Origin: Arthrobacter sp. PsM3
GTDB taxonomy: Bacteria; Actinomycetota; Actinomycetes; Actinomycetales; Micrococcaceae
Assembly (NCBI RefSeq): GCF_030433895.1
Contig: NZ_JARUXE010000011.1
Coordinates: 1 to 64,000 of the forward strand
DNA: 64,000 nucleotides
Direction: 5' to 3'
The notes below the pieces were generated by a model that searched no databases, was not told the origin of the DNA, and worked only from the letters and a program-made list of their open reading frames with translations. Made by a program: the position numbers and the translations under genes. Of the stretch, positions 1 to 8,327 are shown piece by piece. Every line of letters starts with the position of its first letter. The first letter of the stretch is position 1.

Positions 1-1330
1 CGGCCCTGTAGACGCGGACCGATCCGTCCAGTTGGGTGGCCATTGATTTTCCGGAATTGAGCCATTCCGCAAAGATGAACGGCTTCATGGTGGAGCCGAT
101 CTGGAATCCCCCGGCGCCGTCGAGCGGCTGGCCGCTGGCGTCCTTCTCCGGCAGGGCGAAGTTGCCCGTGTAGTTTCCCGGCGCCGTGGCGGGGTTGTAG
201 ACGGTGTTCTGCGCCATGGTCAGAACCTTGCCGGTGCCGGGCTGGACGCTGACAAGCGAGGCGCCGCGCTGCAGGGGATCCGCGGCAGGCATGGAGGCGT
301 TGACCTGCTCCTGGGCTACCTTTTGGAGCGCCGGGTCAAGTGTTGTGTGGATGGTGAGCCCGCCCAGATACAGGAGTTTCTTGCGGGCTGTTTCGTCGGC
401 CCCGAAGGCCGGGTCGTTGAGGATCAGCCGCTGGACGTAGTCGCAGAAATACGGTGCCGTGACCGCGCCGAAACAGCCCTGGCTGCTCGGGTGGACGTTC
501 AGTCCGATGGGCGCTTTCACGGCGGCGTCATGCTCGGCAGCGGTGATATGTCCTTGCTGGAGCATCTTGTCCAGGACTTCGTTCCTGCGGGCCACTACAT
601 GATCTGGTTCGGTGAGGGGATCGTAGTAGACCGGGCTGTTCACGACCCCGGCGAGGGCTGCGGCTTCAGGCAGAGTCAGGGCGCCGGCAGGGACGTTGAA
701 GTATTCTTCGGCGGCCGCGTCGATGCCGTAGGCGCCGTTGCCGAAATAGACGATGTTCAGGTAGCCCTGGAGGATCTGGTCCTTGGAGTACTTCGTCTCC
801 AGGGCAATCGCGAGCTTCATTTCCCGCAGCTTGTCGCCGATGGTTTTGGAGTAGCCGAGTTTGACCTGGTCGCCTTTGCCCTGGGCGACAAGGGATTCGA
901 TGATCATGTTGTTCACGTACTGCTGGGTGATGGTGGAGGCGCCCTGGCGTCCGCCCTGGGCCGTCGCCACGAGTGCCCTGAGGATCCCGGTGGCGTCGAT
1001 TCCGCCGTGCTGGTAGAAGCGTGCGTCCTCGATGGAGACGATTCCGTCCCGGATGAACGGGGACATTTTGTCCAGTGCCACGGGTGCGCGGTTTTCCGCG
1101 TAAAAGGAAGCGATCACCGTCCCGTCGCTGGCCAGCACGGTGGAGGATTGGGGTGGTGCATTCACGTCAAGATCGTCAGGCAGCTGGTCAAACATGCCGA
1201 TGGAATTACTGAGAGCCGTTCCCACCACCGCCGCCCCTGGGAGGAACAGTGCCGCCACCAGCACGCCGCAGAGCGCGCCGGCAATTACGAAGGAAAGTAT
1301 CTTCCCCCATCGTGAGTCCTTACATAGCAT
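1..1330 (-). CDS. Class A penicillin-binding protein, 3' end outside window
   Basis: Bifunctional peptidoglycan glycosyltransferase/transpeptidase anchored by one N-terminal membrane segment (about residues 9-35). The glycosyltransferase signatures EDARFYQHGG and QGASTITQQYVNN follow, then LREMKLAIALE and LNIVYFGNGAYGIDAAAEEY. Just before the window edge the transpeptidase SxxK serine appears in GSTMKPF. About 443 residues are visible and the C-terminal catalytic KTG part is missing because the window ends. The start ATG overlaps the end of lgt by 11 bp, so the two are probably translationally coupled. Another reading frame has an ATG 20 bp inside, but only the frame used here gives the PBP motifs. 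Confidence 0.9.
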   Translation of the reverse strand, partial: MLCKDSRWGKILSFVIAGALCGVLVAALFLPGAAVVGTALSNSIGMFDQLPDDLDVNAPPQSSTVLASDGTVIASFYAENRAPVALDKMSPFIRDGIVSIEDARFYQHGGIDATGILRALVATAQGGRQGASTITQQYVNNMIIESLVAQGKGDQVKLGYSKTIGDKLREMKLAIALETKYSKDQILQGYLNIVYFGNGAYGIDAAAEEYFNVPAGALTLPEAAALAGVVNSPVYYDPLTEPDHVVARRNEVLDKMLQQGHITAAEHDAAVKAPIGLNVHPSSQGCFGAVTAPYFCDYVQRLILNDPAFGADETARKKLLYLGGLTIHTTLDPALQKVAQEQVNASMPAADPLQRGASLVSVQPGTGKVLTMAQNTVYNPATAPGNYTGNFALPEKDASGQPLDGAGGFQIGSTMKPFIFAEWLNSGKSMATQLDGSVRVYRA

Positions 1331-2243
1331 CCGTGTGTTCCTTCGATGCGCGCCCGGACTCCGGCCGCGGGCCGGACGTCGGGGTTTGCCGGACGGCATC
1401 CGGGATGGCGACCGAGCGTCCGCGGCGGAACAACAGGACAAATCCGACTGCGCCGGCCAGGAAGATCAGCGCCGCCACCCAGGTGTTCACCCGAAGCCCC
1501 AGGATCAGGTTGGCGTAGTCCGAGCGCATCAATTCAAAGGCGAACCGCCCGGCCGTGTAGCCGGTGACATACAGAGCGAAAACGCTGCCGGCTCCGAGGC
1601 CGAAACGCCGGTCGAGGTAGAGGATCAGGAAGCCGACCGCCACGCACCAGAGGGACTCATAGAGGAACGTGGGCTGGAAATAGCCGAGCACGACCGGAGC
1701 CCCGGAGGAATCGGTGAGAGCAGACCCCGTGGCGTAGTCCATCTGGTGGATCTGAAGTTTCCACGGCAGCGTGGTCGGATCCCCATAGAGCTCGTTGTTA
1801 AACCAGTTTCCCCACCGGCCCAGAGCCTGGGCAAAGAGCACGCCCGGTGCCACCACATCCAGGAAAGCAACGAGAGACACGTTCGCCCTGCGGCAGCCGA
1901 TCCATGCACCCAGAACCCCGAATGCTACGGCGCCCCAGATGCCCAGGCCGCCATCCCAGATGGCGAACGCATTCCAGGGATTCGCGCCGGGAACGAAGTA
2001 CAACTCGGGATCGGTCACGACATGGTAAATCCGGCCGCCGACAATCCCCGCCGGGATCGCCCACAGGCAGATGTCCAGCACCTGCCCGGCGTGGCCGCCG
2101 CGCGCCGCCCAGCGGCGGTTTCCCAGCCAGAGAGCCACCGCGATGCCCGCCATGATGCAGAGGGCATAGAAGTGAATGGTCAGCGGGCCCACGTGGATGG
2201 CACTGACGGTGGGTGATGGAATGAAGGAATCACTGGCAGTCAT
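1320..2243 (-). CDS. lgt: Prolipoprotein diacylglyceryl transferase (copy 1)
   Basis: Transfers diacylglycerol from phosphatidylglycerol to the lipobox cysteine of prelipoproteins in the cytoplasmic membrane. The polytopic protein carries the Lgt signature GRWGNWFNNELYG and the C-terminal FAFELMRSDYANLILG block. I place the start at the ATG giving MTASDSFIPSPTVS (307 aa), because the longer open frame upstream has no Lgt similarity and the ATG overlaps the stop of the preceding small ORF. A close paralogue lies at 23510-24415. Its partners may be the lipoproteins encoded at 16359 and 22338. Confidence 0.95.
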   Translation of the reverse strand: MTASDSFIPSPTVSAIHVGPLTIHFYALCIMAGIAVALWLGNRRWAARGGHAGQVLDICLWAIPAGIVGGRIYHVVTDPELYFVPGANPWNAFAIWDGGLGIWGAVAFGVLGAWIGCRRANVSLVAFLDVVAPGVLFAQALGRWGNWFNNELYGDPTTLPWKLQIHQMDYATGSALTDSSGAPVVLGYFQPTFLYESLWCVAVGFLILYLDRRFGLGAGSVFALYVTGYTAGRFAFELMRSDYANLILGLRVNTWVAALIFLAGAVGFVLLFRRGRSVAIPDAVRQTPTSGPRPESGRASKEHTDAM

Positions 2244-2533
2244 AGCGGAGAGGAATCCTGTCTCGAAGGTTTCGGGGAGGGGGTGTCCGATTTCGGCCCC
2301 GGGGACAGACCGGACAGATCCCCGGGGGCCGGGACCCTCACCGGTTGGCAGCCTATTGGCAGGAACCTGCCGGCCAAGAAGCAACGCACTGCGGCTGCGG
2401 CGCCCAGGACGGCAAAAAGTGCCACGGCCATGCGGACGCCGCGTATGGAGGAGCCCGGCTTCGCCGCTCCGCCGCCATCACTGCCCTCATCTTCCTGGCA
2501 ACGAGGCAACGAGGCAACGAGGCCGCACGACAT
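2240..2533 (-). CDS. Small hypothetical protein with one hydrophobic segment
   Basis: Not recognised. An internal ATG at 2431 would give about 63 residues: MAVALFAVLGAAAAVRCFLAG (a membrane or signal segment), followed by a Pro/Ser-rich tail. Its TGA overlaps the lgt ATG, which hints at coupling. No convincing Shine-Dalgarno is visible and the N-terminal part of the longer frame looks non-coding, so the gene and its start are uncertain. Confidence 0.3.
   Translation of the reverse strand: MSCGLVASLPRCQEDEGSDGGGAAKPGSSIRGVRMAVALFAVLGAAAAVRCFLAGRFLPIGCQPVRVPAPGDLSGLSPGPKSDTPSPKPSRQDSSPL
2497..2522. repeat. Three tandem copies of GGCAACGA
   Basis: Perfect 8-bp tandem repeat (2497-2504, 2505-2512, 2513-2520) plus two further bases, in the leader of the lgt-PBP operon. 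No function is evident; it could be a slippage-prone tract. Confidence 0.7.
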
Positions 2534-2766
2534 CCCCTTGGGGGTAAGTCAGGCTACTTCGAGACGCCAGACCCTGTACCGGCACGTTGCACGGGCCGGG
2601 ACCTGCGGGCCGATGGCGTGAAGTTACTGGCGCGGTAGGAACCAGGGTCGGATGCGGGTCAGACGCGGGTAACCCGCTGATTCTCTGCCCTTGCCTGGGG
2701 CGTGTCTCCCAATGAATATTTTCTGGGCCGAACGGCTGGAAGTGCGGGAACCGTGTCCGCAGACCG

Positions 2767-2988
2767 TCAGGCGGGTTGGCGTCGGAAATCGAGTTGATCC
2801 GTATAGCCAAAGGGGACTTTATCGCTGAGGCCGACTACGAAGTGCCCGTCCTCGAGCCTTGTTACCAGGATGCCGTGCGTCCGTTTCCGCTTGGCGCCCT
2901 CGATCATCCGGTCGACCGCCGCAGTGATGCAGCAGTCCATGGAGGTCCTGTTGCGGACCCTGATTTCGATGGGTTGGACGTCTTGCAT
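2767..2988 (-). CDS. Small hypothetical protein (73 aa)
   Basis: Begins MQDVQPIEIRVRNR, followed by GILVTRLEDGHFVVGLSD and a basic C-terminus. The mixed charge pattern and alternating hydrophobic residues look like a folded small protein. I do not recognise the family. The longer frame upstream overlaps the lectin gene out of frame and looks like shadow, so I start at 2988. It lies 62 bp downstream of the lectin gene on the same strand and could be co-transcribed. Confidence 0.5.
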   Translation of the reverse strand: MQDVQPIEIRVRNRTSMDCCITAAVDRMIEGAKRKRTHGILVTRLEDGHFVVGLSDKVPFGYTDQLDFRRQPA

Positions 2989-3050
2989 GTTCAAGATTTT
3001 CCACTTCGTTGGGTCGGATGGGTGGACGGTGTACCCTACTGTGGATCCAT

Positions 3051-4082
3051 CTAGGGGGTTCCCGTGACCCACACCGGAGTACCGTCCGGGCGGTAGATCA
3101 CGAGGTTTCCGTCGTCTTGGATGATGAGCCGGCTTCCGGGGTTGTTTTCGGTTTCGCTGTCCCATACATATTCGTCGTCGGGGCCGTAGAGGACGAGGTT
3201 CCCGTCGGCCTGCATGATGCAAACTCCGGCAGCGCTGCCATCGGTCCCCGAATCCCACAGGGGCCCGTCGGGGCCGTAGAGGACGAGGTTCCCGTCTGCC
3301 TGGTACATCAACCCGTAAAGGCCGTTAGCGGACTTGAGTCCGTGTCTGGGCTTGAGCAAAGCTCCCGGATGCATCGCATCTGCCTGGACTGCGCTGCCGT
3401 CCGGCACAGATGTTCCCGTCGCCCATACCGGAGTACCGTCCGGGCGGTAGATCACGAGGTTGCCGTCGTCTTGAACGATGAGACGGCTTCCGGGGTTGTT
3501 CTCTGTCTTGCTGTCCCACACGCAGTCCTCGTCCGGGCCGTAGAGCACGAGGTTCCCGTCGGCCTGCATGATGCAAACCCCGGCAACGCTGCCATCGGTC
3601 CCGGAATCCCACAGGGGCCCGTCCGGGCCGTAGAGCACGAGGTTCCCGTCCGCCTGGTACATCAACCGGTAACGGCCGCTAGCTGCCCTGACCGTGTCGC
3701 CGGGGTGAAGTGCCGTTTCGGGCTGCAATGTCATGACTACTCCTTGATTTTTTGTCATCGATGAGTACTTTAGGAGTGCGACCTGGCCCTGGGTTCGGCA
3801 GCGATCCCGGTATCGTCCCTCGGGGCGGGCCACGGTGCACGTGCCCGGGCCCCGGGTCAGGATCAGGTGTTCCCGAAGTACGGCGACGTGGTCATCCGAA
3901 TGGGCAACGAGGAGGCTGCGCAGGCGGCGCCTGACGGATGCGGTTTTCGGATCCGTCTCGGCCAGTACCGTTTGGATGATGTCCCGGGCCTGGCTTTCCA
4001 ATGACAGCGCTGGCCCGCGTCCGGGTCCTCCGGCGCGAAGTGCCGTTCCGGTCCGGGTAATCCGGAGATTTTCAAAGCTCAT
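3051..4082 (-). CDS. Tandem B-lectin (GNA-like) domain protein
   Basis: The C-terminal two thirds consist of two near-identical B-lectin domains, each with three mannose-binding QxDxNxVxY motifs (QADGNLVLY twice, QDDGNLVIY once). The copies are offset by 354 bp at DNA level, so the duplication is recent. An N-terminal region of about 116 residues (from MSFENLRITR) is unrecognised. Two starts have good ribosome sites: 4082 (AAAGGA) and 3734 (AAGGAG directly before MTLQPETALH). The second would give a pure two-domain lectin. No signal peptide is visible. Related bacterial proteins include lectin-like bacteriocins, but target and function here are unknown. Confidence 0.8.
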   Translation of the reverse strand: MSFENLRITRTGTALRAGGPGRGPALSLESQARDIIQTVLAETDPKTASVRRRLRSLLVAHSDDHVAVLREHLILTRGPGTCTVARPEGRYRDRCRTQGQVALLKYSSMTKNQGVVMTLQPETALHPGDTVRAASGRYRLMYQADGNLVLYGPDGPLWDSGTDGSVAGVCIMQADGNLVLYGPDEDCVWDSKTENNPGSRLIVQDDGNLVIYRPDGTPVWATGTSVPDGSAVQADAMHPGALLKPRHGLKSANGLYGLMYQADGNLVLYGPDGPLWDSGTDGSAAGVCIMQADGNLVLYGPDDEYVWDSETENNPGSRLIIQDDGNLVIYRPDGTPVWVTGTP

Positions 4083-4182
4083 TGGCTCGTCCTTTTTCTT
4101 CGCCAAATTCACTTTCGGAACGTGCACTTAGCGTTCTGGTCCGTGGCACCCCGGCCGTCGCGGGATCCTGCATGGCGACGGA

Positions 4183-4896
4183 TCACCGTCGGGTGGCGGG
4201 CGCGTTGGCGTTCCCGGGGTGGCAGATTCCCAGGGGCACGGCTTCGCCGGATGTTTGGCCCCGGGGCGCAGGGGCGGCGGGAACGTGCACGATTCGGGCT
4301 TTGATCTTTTTTTGAACGTACCACGCGGCCGCGGCGGCGGTGAGGGCGGCCAGCAGCGCGATGGTTGCTGCGGGGCCGAAAGTTTTGGCGGCCGTGAGGT
4401 AGGCGTTTCCGGCGAAGTATCCGGCCAGGACCACCGCAGCCCCCCAGATGGCGCCGCCGGCGATGTTAAAGGTCAGGAACCGGCGGTAGGGCATGTGGGA
4501 GAGCCCGGCAAGGGCGGGCATGACAGCGCGGAAGAAGGCGGTGAACCGTCCCAGGAACACAGCGGATCCTCCCTTGCGGGCCAGCAGGTCCCGTGCGCGG
4601 TCCAGCTGGGACCGGCGTTTTTGGAGTAAGGAGATTTCCAGGATCCGGGAACCGAAATGGCGTCCGATCTGGTATCCGACGGTGTCCCCGGCGATAGCGG
4701 CGGCGACGACGAGGACCAGGACCAGCCAGAGCTGGAGATGGTTCTGACTGGCCAGGACCCCGCCGAGGACGGCTGCGGTTTCGCCGGGCAGGATGAAACC
4801 GATGAACAGGGCGTCTTCGGCGAAGACCAGCGCGCCGATGATCAGGTAGGCGGGAAGGGGCCCGGCGTTGCGGACAGCGTCGATGATCCAGGTCAT
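4183..4896 (-). CDS. DedA family membrane protein (copy 1)
   Basis: Polytopic inner-membrane protein of the DedA/SNARE-associated family (237 aa). Typical motifs are FIGFILPGETAAVLGG, GDTVGYQIGRHFG and FLGRFTAFFRAVMPALAG, then FNIAGGAIWG. DedA proteins act in lipid scrambling/undecaprenyl-phosphate recycling, envelope integrity and cationic peptide resistance. It is preceded at 133 bp by a putative regulator box and promoter (5012-5044) shared with the other envelope genes here. A second DedA is at 17668. Confidence 0.92.
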   Translation of the reverse strand: MTWIIDAVRNAGPLPAYLIIGALVFAEDALFIGFILPGETAAVLGGVLASQNHLQLWLVLVLVVAAAIAGDTVGYQIGRHFGSRILEISLLQKRRSQLDRARDLLARKGGSAVFLGRFTAFFRAVMPALAGLSHMPYRRFLTFNIAGGAIWGAAVVLAGYFAGNAYLTAAKTFGPAATIALLAALTAAAAAWYVQKKIKARIVHVPAAPAPRGQTSGEAVPLGICHPGNANAPATRR

Positions 4897-5011
4897 GACG
4901 TGACCTTCTGCTGCCGGTCCGCCGGGCGCATCGATCCAGTACCGGCGGTCGGGCCCGGGCTAGTAGGGATCTGCATGATGGTGCCTCCTGCGGGTTCGTA
5001 TCGGTACTACC

Positions 5012-5044
5012 AGCATGCGTGGTGGGGCCTGAGGGAATCCTGAG
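5012..5044 (-). promoter_or_regulatory. CTCAG-N6-CTCAG promoter for dedA copy 1
   Basis: On the minus strand CTCAG (5044-5040) and CTCAG (5033-5029) are 11 bp apart. Eleven nucleotides later comes CATGCT (5017-5012), a plausible -10. It has the same spacing as six other sites in this window. The predicted transcript has a leader of about 110 nt. Confidence 0.65.
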
Positions 5045-5085
5045 ACGCGTTCCTGGACCGGTGCGTGGCCCCGGAGGGTGCCCGT

Positions 5086-5658
5086 TTAGTCGATTTTTTC
5101 GCCGGTGCCTTTGGCTTTCGTGGCGGTCGCGGTGGCCGGGGCGAGCCCGGGTGCGGCGGCTTCGACGCTGATTTTTACTTCGTTGGTTGAGGTGCGGTAG
5201 AGGCTGTATTTGTTTTCCGGGTAGTGCCCGGGTCCGGTGCCGTTGTCGAAATACACTGTGGCGGAGGTATCCGGTGCCAGGGTCAGCCCGTCGAGTTTCT
5301 GGTAGTAGGACTCCGTCTGTCCGGTGCCGGCATCCTTCATGGTGTAGTACACCTCCAGGCCGCCAAGCGGCGCGGCGGTGGAGTTGCTCAGGGTGAATTG
5401 AAGCCGGTCCGGAACTGCTGCGTTGGTCTGCGGGTCGGTGTTGTCTTCGGCCTTGGCCTTGCTGATGGTCAGTCCGGGGGCGGTCCCGGTAGCGGTGATG
5501 GGGTTTTTCGTGACGGGAAGTACGGTGGCCGCCGGGGCCGTTGAGGAGGTCCCGGGGGCGCCGGCGCCGGAGGTCCCCTGCCAGATCAGGATCGCGGCCA
5601 GGGCGGCGATGACGACCAGCGCCAGGGGGAGAATCTTCTTAAGGGTGAGCGTCTTCAT
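5086..5658 (-). CDS. Membrane-anchored extracytoplasmic protein of ABC operon
   Basis: 190 aa. Residues 1-25 (MKTLTLKKILPLALVVIAAL) form a signal anchor. A Thr/Ala-rich linker and a beta-rich domain follow (RLQFTLSNSTAAPLGGLEVYYTMKD). Family not recognised with certainty; the domain resembles extracellular beta-sandwich partners of ABC exporters. It follows the second ABC-2 permease by 4 bp and is the last gene of the operon. The start at 5658 was chosen because residues before MKTLTL are low-complexity shadow. Confidence 0.75.
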   Translation of the reverse strand: MKTLTLKKILPLALVVIAALAAILIWQGTSGAGAPGTSSTAPAATVLPVTKNPITATGTAPGLTISKAKAEDNTDPQTNAAVPDRLQFTLSNSTAAPLGGLEVYYTMKDAGTGQTESYYQKLDGLTLAPDTSATVYFDNGTGPGHYPENKYSLYRTSTNEVKISVEAAAPGLAPATATATKAKGTGEKID

Positions 5659-5662
5659 GTTC

Positions 5663-6631
5663 TTAGGCCTTTCGGAGGAGTTTGTCCCTGGTGCCGGCCA
5701 GGAGCGCGGCGGCCGCTGCTGCGGCGAATCCGGCGAGGAGCCAGAGGGTGTGGTTGAAGGTCCCTGCCCACACAAATGCCGGGGACTGTTGGTTGTATTG
5801 GTCCTTGATGCCGAGCCAGGCGAACAGGGGACGTTCGTATTGTTTGGTCAGGGAGGCCTGTTCGATGAGGTCCCGGGATGTTTCGTAGCCGGTGAAGTTG
5901 GCCATGACGGCGTGTTCGTGGGCTTTGTCGATTTGCAGGCTGGCGAACAGTCCCCCGGGGATCTGGTTGTCCGGGTCCATGGTGTCGCCGATCTGCGGGA
6001 TGACCAGGACCACGACGAGCCAGAGGACCAGGGCCAGGACCAGCCCGGTGGCCGGTGCCCGGGTGAGGGCGGCCAGGGCCAGCGCCGCGAGCGACCACAG
6101 GGTGAGATAGATAATGGTGTGCCCTGCGGCAATGATCAGCCGGATGAAGTCTGTTCCAGTCAGGGGTGCGTTGCCGGCAATCAGCAGGGCCGCGGTGATG
6201 ACGGCGAACAGGGCTGCGGTGACGGCGGTCCAGATGATGAGGGCGGCCAGGATTTTTCCGGCAGCGAAGCTGTGCCGGGCCAGCGGTCGGGTGAAGAGCA
6301 GTTCCAGGGTCCCGTTGTTCTTTTCCTTGGCGATCAGCCCGTAACCGAGGATCACGGCGAAGAGGCTCCCGACGATTTCCAGGTACTCCATGCCCGCCCG
6401 GAGCATCTGCAGCGGGAAGAGATCCGGCGGGGGGGCATTGACGGCACCGCCGCTGGCTTTGAGGGCGGCAAGGTAGCTGGTGTAGTCGGCAGTTTTGGTC
6501 CGGAAGTCTGCGGCCGCGACCAGGACGGAGAGCACGACGACAACGGCCAGGAAGAGGATGAGCAGCCGCACGGAGCGGTTGCGGGAGAGGTCCCGGAGTT
6601 CCTTCCCGCAGAGCGTGATAAGGCTAGTCAT
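5663..6631 (-). CDS. ABC-2 type permease
   Basis: 322 aa with about six membrane helices and a large extracytoplasmic loop between helices 1 and 2. NNGTLELLFTRPLARHSF is the typical cytoplasmic coupling segment of ABC-2/NosY-like permeases. It starts within the last 8 bp of the upstream permease gene, so translation is probably coupled. Together with 6624-7526 and the ATPase at 7523 it should form a heteromeric exporter; substrate unknown. Confidence 0.88.
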   Translation of the reverse strand: MTSLITLCGKELRDLSRNRSVRLLILFLAVVVVLSVLVAAADFRTKTADYTSYLAALKASGGAVNAPPPDLFPLQMLRAGMEYLEIVGSLFAVILGYGLIAKEKNNGTLELLFTRPLARHSFAAGKILAALIIWTAVTAALFAVITAALLIAGNAPLTGTDFIRLIIAAGHTIIYLTLWSLAALALAALTRAPATGLVLALVLWLVVVLVIPQIGDTMDPDNQIPGGLFASLQIDKAHEHAVMANFTGYETSRDLIEQASLTKQYERPLFAWLGIKDQYNQQSPAFVWAGTFNHTLWLLAGFAAAAAAALLAGTRDKLLRKA

Positions 6632-7526
6632 GAAGTTCCTTTCGCATACTGGTCCGCCCGGTCAGGACGACCGCGCTGATACCGGCCGCGAGGAAGGCCA
6701 GGATCACCGTGATCCCGCCGGTCATGGTGCCGGTGGCCTGGGGGTCCTTCAGCAGGATTGCAGCGACGTGTTTGAATTGCTCCCCGAGGGACAAGGGGCC
6801 GGTGAGGGACCCGGTGAGTGCGAAGATCCCGGTCAGCGGGGCCGCTGGCGGTGTCACGGGGTTCAGCAGCGAGACGGGGTGCGCGGCGGTACCGAGCAGC
6901 GGCAACACAAAGATGATGACGCTCCAGATCACGATGGGGACCAGAAGGGCAGTGGTGTAGCTGGATGCGTGGAGCCCGCTCAGGGTACCCAGTGCTACGA
7001 AAAAGAGCAGGAAGAGCCACGCCACGCCAAAGAGTGCGAGGAGCCGGAGCAACTGATCGGGTGCGGGGATGCTTCCGGTGACCGCACTGATGCAGACAAC
7101 ACTGATCAGGGCCGAGGCCCCCAGCACGGCCAGGAGCCCCAGGCCGATGCCGGTCATTTTTGCGCCCAGATAGCCGGCCGGGGACAGGAGCCGGGTAAGG
7201 ACCAGATCGATCGTTCGGGCACGCCGGTCCCGCATTGCAGACTGGACACCGATCACAATGGCCAGCAGGGCCCCGATCAGGAGGATGTAGATGACGGTAT
7301 TGCGGGCGTAGTAGAGGGGCGGGACGTTCCCGAACGGATTAGCAGCGTTCGTCAGCCCCTGGCCGGCCGCTGAGTTGTAGACCTCGGTGACGGTTGCCTT
7401 CGCGGCCGAGCCGATGAACGCCGAGGCGGCGCTCATGCCGATAAAGATCATCAGGAGCAGCTGGGGCAGACGTTCACGGCCGGCGCTGCGCAGTTCATGC
7501 CCGACGGCGGCAGCCCAGGGACTCAT
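6624..7526 (-). CDS. ABC-2 type permease
   Basis: 300 aa, six predicted helices. RARTIDLVLTRLLSPAGYLGAK is the coupling segment (contacts the ATPase) and is equivalent to the one in the neighbouring permease. Its ATG overlaps the ATPase stop codon (7523-7526), so stoichiometric translation is expected. Substrate unknown. Confidence 0.87.
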   Translation of the reverse strand: MSPWAAAVGHELRSAGRERLPQLLLMIFIGMSAASAFIGSAAKATVTEVYNSAAGQGLTNAANPFGNVPPLYYARNTVIYILLIGALLAIVIGVQSAMRDRRARTIDLVLTRLLSPAGYLGAKMTGIGLGLLAVLGASALISVVCISAVTGSIPAPDQLLRLLALFGVAWLFLLFFVALGTLSGLHASSYTTALLVPIVIWSVIIFVLPLLGTAAHPVSLLNPVTPPAAPLTGIFALTGSLTGPLSLGEQFKHVAAILLKDPQATGTMTGGITVILAFLAAGISAVVLTGRTSMRKELHD

Positions 7527-8260
7527 GACGGGGTGCCTGCTTCGATGTGGAGGTAAATGTCTTCCAGCGACGCCTGGTCCGGGAATGCCCCCAGCGTGGC
7601 CGCGACGGAGTTCTGGTAGATCAGCCGCCCTGAGCTAAGGATCCCGATGCTGGTGCACGTCTTCGTCACCTCGGCCAGGAGGTGGGTATTCATGAACACC
7701 GTCATCCCCAGCGACTGGTTGAGACTGATGATGATCTCCCGTAGTTTGGCCACCCCCTGCGGGTCCAGCCCGGAGGTCGGTTCGTCCAGGAACAGCACCG
7801 CCGGTTCGTGCAGGATGGCCTGGGCGATCCCGGCCCGTTGACGCATCCCTTTACTGAACGAGGACATCTTCTCCTGGCCGTGGCCGGTGAAGTCCACGGC
7901 CTCCAGTGCCGCCGCGATCCGGGCGGCGGGATCCGGAACCCCTGAGAGCCGGGCGAAGAACGTCAAGTTCTCCGTCAGCGTGAGGTTGTCGTAGAAGTGG
8001 ACATTTTCCGGCAGGTATCCGATCGACCGACGCACCCGGTCAGCGCCGGTGGTGACGTCGTGGCCCGCTATCCGTGCCGTGCCGGATGAGGCCGGAAGCA
8101 GCGTGGTCAGGATGTTCACGGTGGTGGTTTTTCCCGCCCCGTTGTGTCCGAGCAGGCCGAAGATCTCACCGCGGGGAACCTCGAGGCTCAGGGCCTCAAG
8201 GGCTTGTTTTGATCCGTAAGTCTTAGCCAGTGCGCTGGTTTCGATTGCCATGTCCGTCAT
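7523..8260 (-). CDS. ABC transporter ATP-binding protein
   Basis: 245 aa. Walker A GHNGAGKTTT, signature FSKGMRQR, Walker B AVLFLDEPTSGLDP and the switch histidine in NTHLL are all present, so it should be active. First gene of a four-gene exporter operon. The ATG at 8260 (MTDMAIETSA) lies about 8 nt after the predicted -10 (8273-8268), implying a leaderless mRNA. A TTG at 8269 and an ATG at 8251 are alternatives. Confidence 0.92.
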   Translation of the reverse strand: MTDMAIETSALAKTYGSKQALEALSLEVPRGEIFGLLGHNGAGKTTTVNILTTLLPASSGTARIAGHDVTTGADRVRRSIGYLPENVHFYDNLTLTENLTFFARLSGVPDPAARIAAALEAVDFTGHGQEKMSSFSKGMRQRAGIAQAILHEPAVLFLDEPTSGLDPQGVAKLREIIISLNQSLGMTVFMNTHLLAEVTKTCTSIGILSSGRLIYQNSVAATLGAFPDQASLEDIYLHIEAGTPS

Positions 8261-8267
8261 GCTTAGC

Positions 8268-8300
8268 AACCTATTCTGCCGCCGGTAAGAGAAACCTGAG
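8268..8300 (-). promoter_or_regulatory. CTCAG-N6-CTTAC promoter for ABC operon
   Basis: On the minus strand CTCAG (8300-8296) and CTTAC (8289-8285) are 11 bp apart, then 11 nt, then TAGGTT (8273-8268) as -10. Layout is identical to the other six sites; the ATPase ATG follows almost immediately. Confidence 0.65.
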
Positions 8301-8327
8301 GATGCGCGGAGCTGCTGATGCCGGGCA

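Noticed and set aside
323..1315. 330-codon plus-strand ORF
   Set aside because: Antisense of the PBP gene; composition is shadow-like and the minus frame carries all PBP motifs.
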